A stretch of DNA of 64,000 nt, taken from NCBI GenBank assembly GCA_016290175.1, contig JAEETD010000005.1, positions 1-64,000 of the forward strand, read 5' to 3'. Below the pieces are notes generated by a model that was given only the letters and a program-made list of their open reading frames with translations, was not told the DNA's origin and did no database searches. Below, piece by piece: positions 59,528 through 64,000 of this stretch. Made by a program: the position numbers and the translations under genes. Source of the stretch: Prevotella sp. (GTDB lineage Bacteria; Bacteroidota; Bacteroidia; Bacteroidales; Bacteroidaceae). Numbering within the stretch: the stretch's first letter is position 1; the number at the start of each line of letters is the position of its first letter.

Positions 59528-61183
59528 TTACGCTTTAAACTTCAACACAATAGCACTATAGGCCTGAACATCTACAACGACAGCCCCATCACGCTTCAGC
59601 GAGAGCTTCTGTTTTTTGCCTGAGAGCAAATCGGTGGCCTGTACATTCTTCTCCTTCATGTCGAGGAAATCGAAGGCATGTCCAGGAATCGTAATACCAA
59701 TAGCCTGATCAGCCCCAGCAAAATTGGCAACAATCAGCAGCACCTCTGCCCCAGCCTTACGGATGAAGGCATATTCATGGTGATACTGACCATTGACATA
59801 CATCAGATCAAAAGAAGCTCCCTTAACGACAGCCTTTTCTGTAGTGGCTATACCGATTACCTTTTCATAGACCGCTTTCAATTGTTTCTCCTGAGCAGTT
59901 AGTTTTCGCAGGACAGCACGGACAATAGTGTCCACGCTCCAATAGTCGTAAATCGTAGTACGACCATCATTGCCACTGAAGCCTTCTTTATCCATCCCTC
60001 GCTCACCATACTCCTGTCCGAAATAAATCATCAGTGGATTCTGATGCAGAAGGGCAGACACGACCAACCCTGGTACTCCCTTCTGGGCATCGCCTGCAAA
60101 GAAAGTACTGGAAATTCTCTGTTCATCGTGATTCTCGAGGAAATAGAGCATGTGATCACGGATATCGTCAGTAGCCTGCCATGCACCAGTGATAGCTGAG
60201 GTAGACTGATAACCACGCATCACATCACGCAAAGTGTCATACATGCCCACCTTGTCGTAAAGATAGTCAAAACCTGCAGCAAGATAATTGCGGTACTCAG
60301 CAGGATTATAGACTTCTCCGATAAAAAGCATCTGCGGATAGGCAAACTTCACCTTATCAGTAGCCCACTGCCAGAAGGCTGCTGGCACCATCTCAGCCAT
60401 ATCGCATCGGAAGCCATCAATACCCTTCTTAGCCCAGAAAAGCAGGATGTCTGTCATCTTGCTCCATGTGTTGGGAATGGGGGTGAAATGGCCCACGCGC
60501 CCTGCATAGTAGTCGACACCATAGTTCAACTTAGCCGTCTCATACCAGTCGTTAATACCCGGTGCATTATGGAAGCAGTCATTACCCGTAGCCTTAGCGG
60601 GTTCCTCGATATATGGCTCCATCTCACCATGATAGAGATCGAAATATGGTGTGAAGCGCTGACCCGGACAATAATAGAAATTGTTCTGAGGGTCAAAACC
60701 CATCTGTGGATTGTCTTCCTCTCCCAGATCCTTCACGCCCTCAGGCTTGCAAATGCTATGATACTGACGGGCCACATGATTGGGCACGAAATCGATGATG
60801 ACCTTCATGCCTGCCTCGTGCGTACGCTCTATCAGCTGTTCAAACTCCAGCATACGCTGGTTGACATCCGTAGCCAGATCAGGGTCTACGTCATAATAGT
60901 CAGTGATGGCGTATGGAGATCCCGCCTGCCCTTTAACGATAGCAGGATGATTCTTAGGAATACCATAAGCAGTATAATCGGTTTGAGTTGCATGACGGAT
61001 GATACCCGTATACCAGATATGGCTCACGCCCATGTCCCTGATGTTTTTCAGGGTCGTGGGCGTGAAGTCGTTCATCTTTCCGCAGCCGTTCTCTTCAATC
61101 GTTCCACCCTCTTTGCGAGTAGTGTTGCAATTACCATAGAGACGGGTGAAAATCTGATAGATAACAATCTTATCCGATGCCAT
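59528..61183 (-). CDS. Alpha-amylase family protein (GH13)
   Basis: 551 aa starting MASDKIVIYQIFTRLYGN, no signal peptide. (Beta/alpha)8 barrel landmarks: VIDFVPNH, the nucleophile in GFRCDMAEM, the acid/base Glu in LFIGEVYNPAEY and FLENHDEQR. It acts on cytoplasmic alpha-glucans such as imported maltodextrin or glycogen; the exact linkage is not decidable. The frame is open to 61213, but the ATG at 61183 starts the conserved part and overlaps the fabD end by 14 bases. Confidence 0.9.
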   Translation of the reverse strand: MASDKIVIYQIFTRLYGNCNTTRKEGGTIEENGCGKMNDFTPTTLKNIRDMGVSHIWYTGIIRHATQTDYTAYGIPKNHPAIVKGQAGSPYAITDYYDVDPDLATDVNQRMLEFEQLIERTHEAGMKVIIDFVPNHVARQYHSICKPEGVKDLGEEDNPQMGFDPQNNFYYCPGQRFTPYFDLYHGEMEPYIEEPAKATGNDCFHNAPGINDWYETAKLNYGVDYYAGRVGHFTPIPNTWSKMTDILLFWAKKGIDGFRCDMAEMVPAAFWQWATDKVKFAYPQMLFIGEVYNPAEYRNYLAAGFDYLYDKVGMYDTLRDVMRGYQSTSAITGAWQATDDIRDHMLYFLENHDEQRISSTFFAGDAQKGVPGLVVSALLHQNPLMIYFGQEYGERGMDKEGFSGNDGRTTIYDYWSVDTIVRAVLRKLTAQEKQLKAVYEKVIGIATTEKAVVKGASFDLMYVNGQYHHEYAFIRKAGAEVLLIVANFAGADQAIGITIPGHAFDFLDMKEKNVQATDLLSGKKQKLSLKRDGAVVVDVQAYSAIVLKFKA

Positions 61184-62060
61184 GAGCTGCAACCTCATTA
61201 TTGATCTTGGCAATCATACCCTGCAGAGCCTTACCTGGGCCGCACTCCGTAAAGTCGTCAGCACCATCGGCAATCATATTCTCCACACTCTGAGCCCAAC
61301 GTACTGAGCTCGTGAGCTGTGCAATCAGGTTAGCCTTGATCTCTGAGGGATCAGTATGAGGCTTACCGTCTACATTCTGATAAACAGGACACATAGGCGC
61401 CTTGATCTCTATCTTTTCAATAGCAGCCTGAAGTTCGTCCTTGGCAGGCTGCATCAATGGAGAATGGAAAGCGCCACCCACCTTCAGGGGCAGAGCACGC
61501 TTGGCACCAGCTGCCTTCAACTGTGCACAAGCTTCATCAATAGCCTCGATATTACCAGAAATAACCAACTGACCCGGACAGTTGTAGTTTGCAGGAACCA
61601 CAACACCCTTGTCCTGCTTGCTCACCTCTGAACAAATCTCCTCGATTTTCTCGAAAGGCAAGGCAATGATGGCTGCCATTGTGGAGGGCTGAGCCTCACA
61701 GGCTTTCTGCATCGCCATCGCACGGGCATATACCAGTTTCAGGCCATCCTCGAAACTAAGGGCACCAGCAGCCGTCAGAGCCGAGAACTCACCCAAAGAA
61801 TGACCAGCCACCATCTTCGGCTCAAAAGCATCACCCATGCAGAGGGCAGAGATCACACTGTGCAGGAAGACGGCAGGCTGAGTAACCTTCGTCTGCTTCA
61901 ATTCCTCGTCAGTACCCTCAAACATAATATCAGTGATACGGTAGCCAAGGATATCATTGGCCTTCTCAAAAAGTTCCTTTGCGAGTGGGTTGTTATCATA
62001 CAAATCCTTACCCATACCAACAAACTGTGCTCCCTGTCCGGGAAAAACAAATGCTTTCAT
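61170..62060 (-). CDS. fabD: Malonyl-CoA:ACP transacylase
   Basis: 296 aa. FVFPGQGAQFVGMGKDL at the start, catalytic Ser88 in VAGHSLGEFSAL, and GGAFHSPLM with the catalytic His. It loads malonate onto acyl carrier protein for fatty acid synthesis. It is unusual that it is coupled to an amylase and AlaX gene rather than other fab genes. Confidence 0.96.
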   Translation of the reverse strand: MKAFVFPGQGAQFVGMGKDLYDNNPLAKELFEKANDILGYRITDIMFEGTDEELKQTKVTQPAVFLHSVISALCMGDAFEPKMVAGHSLGEFSALTAAGALSFEDGLKLVYARAMAMQKACEAQPSTMAAIIALPFEKIEEICSEVSKQDKGVVVPANYNCPGQLVISGNIEAIDEACAQLKAAGAKRALPLKVGGAFHSPLMQPAKDELQAAIEKIEIKAPMCPVYQNVDGKPHTDPSEIKANLIAQLTSSVRWAQSVENMIADGADDFTECGPGKALQGMIAKINNEVAAHGIG

Positions 62061-62090
62061 TTTTCTTTTTACATTATTTATTATTGAAAT

Positions 62091-62125
62091 TATTCACTTT
62101 TCACTATTCACTAATCACTTTTCAT
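62091..62125. repeat. Heptamer array upstream of fabD
   Basis: Units TATTCAC, TTTTCAC, TATTCAC, TAATCAC, TTTTCAT in the fabD leader, between its -7 box and its ATG. Confidence 0.8.
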
Positions 62126-62138
62126 TCCTTTCAGCCTG

Positions 62139-62146
62139 CAAAATTA
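62139..62146 (-). promoter_or_regulatory. -7 promoter box, TAATTTTG
   Basis: TAATTTTG on the minus strand, about 80 bases before fabD. Confidence 0.45.
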
Positions 62147-62220
62147 CTGTTTTTTTCCGAAAGATGACCCATAAAAGATATTTTTTTCGCCAAAGAGTGC
62201 TGAATATCGGATTTTTGGTG

Positions 62221-62228
62221 TAATTTTG
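62221..62228 (+). promoter_or_regulatory. -7 promoter box, TAATTTTG
   Basis: TAATTTTG, 28 bases before the ThiE/TenI-like gene. Confidence 0.45.
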
Positions 62229-62256
62229 CACATGAGAAAGAGTCGAGACAGAAGAA

Positions 62257-62865
62257 ATGAAGTTAATCGTAATGACAAGACCCACGTTTTTCGTGGAGGA
62301 AGACAAGATTCTTAGCAACCTCTTTGAGGAGGGTATGGACAACCTGCACTTGCACAAACCAGGTTCCTCACCCATGTACTCCGAGCGGCTGCTGACCCTT
62401 TTGGGTGAAGATATTGCCAGCAAGACGACGGTCCACAACCATTTCTATCTGAAAGAAGAATACCGTCTACACGGTATTCACATTGACGATGCCTATACTG
62501 AGCCCCCTTCGGGCTATAAAGGAAATATCAGTCGCACCTGCCACGCGATATCCGAACTGAAGGATTCCAAGAAACAATGCAACTACGTGTTCCTGCACCC
62601 TATCTTCGATAGCCAGACTATCAAAGAAGAGAAGTCGGGTTTCACGATGGAAGAGTTGAAAGAAGCATCTCGACAGGGACTTATTGACAAGAAAGTGTAT
62701 GCCCTTGGTGGCATGAACCTCGACAACATCAAGGTGGCCCGCGATCTGGGATTTGGAGGTGTCGTCATCTGTGGCGATCTCTGGAACCGCTTCGATATCC
62801 ATAACGAGCTCGATTACAAGGAGTTGCTGCAACACTTCGAGCGTTTAAAGAAAGCGATAGACTAA
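62257..62865 (+). CDS. ThiE/TenI-like protein
   Basis: 202 aa TIM-barrel protein. The order HLHKPG (about 31-36), THVHNH-like TTVHNHFYL, GIHIDDAY and the phosphate-binding ALGGMNLDNI and GFGGVVICGDLW matches thiamine-phosphate synthase/TenI. The usual ThiE serine and diphosphate loop are not all evident, so it could be a TenI-type aromatase or a relative. It stands apart from other thiamine genes. Upstream of prs with 21 bases between. Confidence 0.78.
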   Translation: MKLIVMTRPTFFVEEDKILSNLFEEGMDNLHLHKPGSSPMYSERLLTLLGEDIASKTTVHNHFYLKEEYRLHGIHIDDAYTEPPSGYKGNISRTCHAISELKDSKKQCNYVFLHPIFDSQTIKEEKSGFTMEELKEASRQGLIDKKVYALGGMNLDNIKVARDLGFGGVVICGDLWNRFDIHNELDYKELLQHFERLKKAID

Positions 62866-62886
62866 TAAAACATATAAATCAGAAAA

Positions 62887-63825
62887 ATGAGCACAACAAA
62901 CTCTTACATGGTTTTCTCGGGTACCGCCACAAGGTACCTTGCAGAAAAGATCTGCCAAAGTCTGGGCTGCCCTTTAGGACAACTGCAAATCACCAAGTTC
63001 TCTGATGGCGAGTTTGCCGTCAGTTACGAGGAGAGCATCCGTGGCCGCGACATCTTCCTGGTGCAGAGCACCTTCCCCAACAGCGATAACCTGATGGAGT
63101 TGCTACTGATGATCGATGCCGCCAAGAGAGCCTCAGCCAGAACCATCAATGCCGTTATCCCCTACTTCGGCTGGGCCCGTCAGGACCGTAAGGATAAGCC
63201 TCGTGTCAGCATCGGAGCCAAACTGGTGGCCGACCTGCTCAGTGTGGCTGGTGTCAACCGTGTCATCACGATGGATCTGCACGCCGACCAGATTCAAGGC
63301 TTCTTCAACGTTCCCGTTGACCATCTCTATGGTTCCAGCGTCATCCTACCCTATCTGCAGAGCCTGAAGCTCGAGGACCTCGTGATAGCCTCACCCGATG
63401 TAGGCGGTTCCAAGCGTGCCAATACTTACGCCAAGTTCTTGGGTTGTCCCCTCGTGCTATGCAACAAGACCCGTGCCCGTGCCAATGTGGTAGAGTCCAT
63501 GCAGATCATCGGTGAAGTGGAAGGTAAGAACGTGGTGATTGTCGACGATATGGTGGATACAGCAGGAACCATCACCAAAGCAGCAGACCTGATGAAGGAG
63601 AATGGTGCCAAGACCGTACGAGCCTGCGCCAGCCACTGTGTAATGAGTGGTCCTGCCAGCGAGCGTGTGCAGGACTCTGCTCTTGAGGAGATTGTCTTCA
63701 CCGACTCCATTCCCTATACCAATCGTTGTGCCAAGGTGAAGCAGCTCTCTGTGGCCGACACCTTTGCAGAAGCCATCCGTCGTGTCATTAACAATATGAG
63801 TATCAGTGACCTCTATCTCATTTAA
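62887..63825 (+). CDS. prs: Ribose-phosphate pyrophosphokinase
   Basis: 312 aa. FSDGEFAVSYEESIRGRD, PYFGWARQDRKDKPR, DLHADQIQGFF and the PRPP loop VIVDDMVDTAGTI are all present. It makes PRPP for purine, pyrimidine, His, Trp and NAD synthesis. Its last codons overlap the start of a lipoprotein gene by 20 bases. Confidence 0.96.
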   Translation: MSTTNSYMVFSGTATRYLAEKICQSLGCPLGQLQITKFSDGEFAVSYEESIRGRDIFLVQSTFPNSDNLMELLLMIDAAKRASARTINAVIPYFGWARQDRKDKPRVSIGAKLVADLLSVAGVNRVITMDLHADQIQGFFNVPVDHLYGSSVILPYLQSLKLEDLVIASPDVGGSKRANTYAKFLGCPLVLCNKTRARANVVESMQIIGEVEGKNVVIVDDMVDTAGTITKAADLMKENGAKTVRACASHCVMSGPASERVQDSALEEIVFTDSIPYTNRCAKVKQLSVADTFAEAIRRVINNMSISDLYLI

Positions 63826-64000
63826 GAAAACCATACTATTGGCAGCTCTGGGCATTATGGTCACGGGCTGCCAATTTTCTTCCAAGCATCAGCAGATGCG
63901 GGAGTGGCAGGCCTTGAACGATACGATCCGTGAGTGTAGTCAGAAGATCCAGAATATCGTCAACGTCATCCACCAGAATCCGTATACCACCGAAGAAGCG
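63806..64000 (+). CDS. Lipoprotein (partial at window edge)
   Basis: Sixty-five codons from a GTG at 63806 overlapping the prs end, reading SFKKTILLAALGIMVTGCQFS: a signal peptide with lipobox VTGC. The following helical region (REWQALNDTIRECSQKIQNI) is polar. A start at a later TTG (63851) is also possible. The gene continues beyond the window. Family not recognisable from this part. Confidence 0.6.
   Translation, partial: MTSISFKKTILLAALGIMVTGCQFSSKHQQMREWQALNDTIRECSQKIQNIVNVIHQNPYTTEEA

Overview
The window reads as a chromosomal segment of a Bacteroidota bacterium, most likely in the Prevotella/Segatella lineage. Supporting signs are the promoter signature (TTTG, about 20 bases, then TAnnTTTG) in front of many genes, the MurF-Alr fusion, an FKP-type fucokinase/GDP-fucose pyrophosphorylase, BspA-type leucine-rich repeats, DUF4468, DUF3098 next to ftsX, the HU / tiny basic protein / RNase G cluster, and the 5S rRNA sequence. 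No tRNA, 16S, 23S or CRISPR array was seen. Genus assignment is inference.

Layout. 1-4.4 kb: two copies of a small lipoprotein gene flank a three-gene DUF3791-DUF3990-small ORF module (possible toxin-antitoxin), followed by a frameshifted clostripain-type peptidase and a TlpA-like thioredoxin. 4.4-5.6 kb: a structured repeat-rich gap, then a two-gene operon (46-aa protein and a DUF6169-like protein). 5.6-9.0 kb: Crp-family regulator, secreted protein, anti-sigma-like protein, ECF sigma factor. 9-17.6 kb: murF-alr, GSCFA protein, fkp, YfhO-like membrane protein. 17.7-24.7 kb: rRNA methyltransferase, mtnN, luxS, an RND pump pair (adaptor and inner-membrane pump) and a DUF4468 protein. 24.7-32.9 kb: typA, rpsO, a GH28 pectinase and the operon ftsX-DUF3098-uppP-truB-queA-folK. 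33-35.4 kb: radical SAM protein and DUF4153 membrane protein.

35.4-41.5 kb is the accessory core: a REP-associated tyrosine transposase (RAYT) with its apparent cognate repeats, an isolated 5S rRNA gene, an AT-rich BspA-like surface protein, a DUF6078-like gene, and a lone VapE-type ATPase bracketed by 65-bp inverted arrays of 12-mers. 41.5-48.2 kb: an LpxA-like acyltransferase and a complete RND efflux operon. 48.5-52.5 kb: a GH51 arabinofuranosidase followed by transketolase and ribose-5-phosphate isomerase B, a pentose-use unit. 52.6-64 kb: lipoprotein, HU, a 29-aa basic protein, RNase G, glycosyltransferase, hybrid histidine kinase, exonuclease/endonuclease/phosphatase family protein, AlaX-like editing protein, GH13 amylase, fabD, a ThiE/TenI-like protein, prs, and the start of a lipoprotein gene.

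The most unusual feature is the density of short periodic DNA. Heptamer or octamer arrays sit at many gene junctions and also inside fkp and folK. Arrays with a 21-23 bp period, several with internal dyads, occur between genes and inside the anti-sigma gene. REP-like hairpins occur near the transposase, and a perfect 25-bp-stem hairpin lies inside the GSCFA gene. The strongest candidate for something undescribed is the VapE gene with matching 12-mer-structured inverted ends (39821-41355), apparently a one-gene element.
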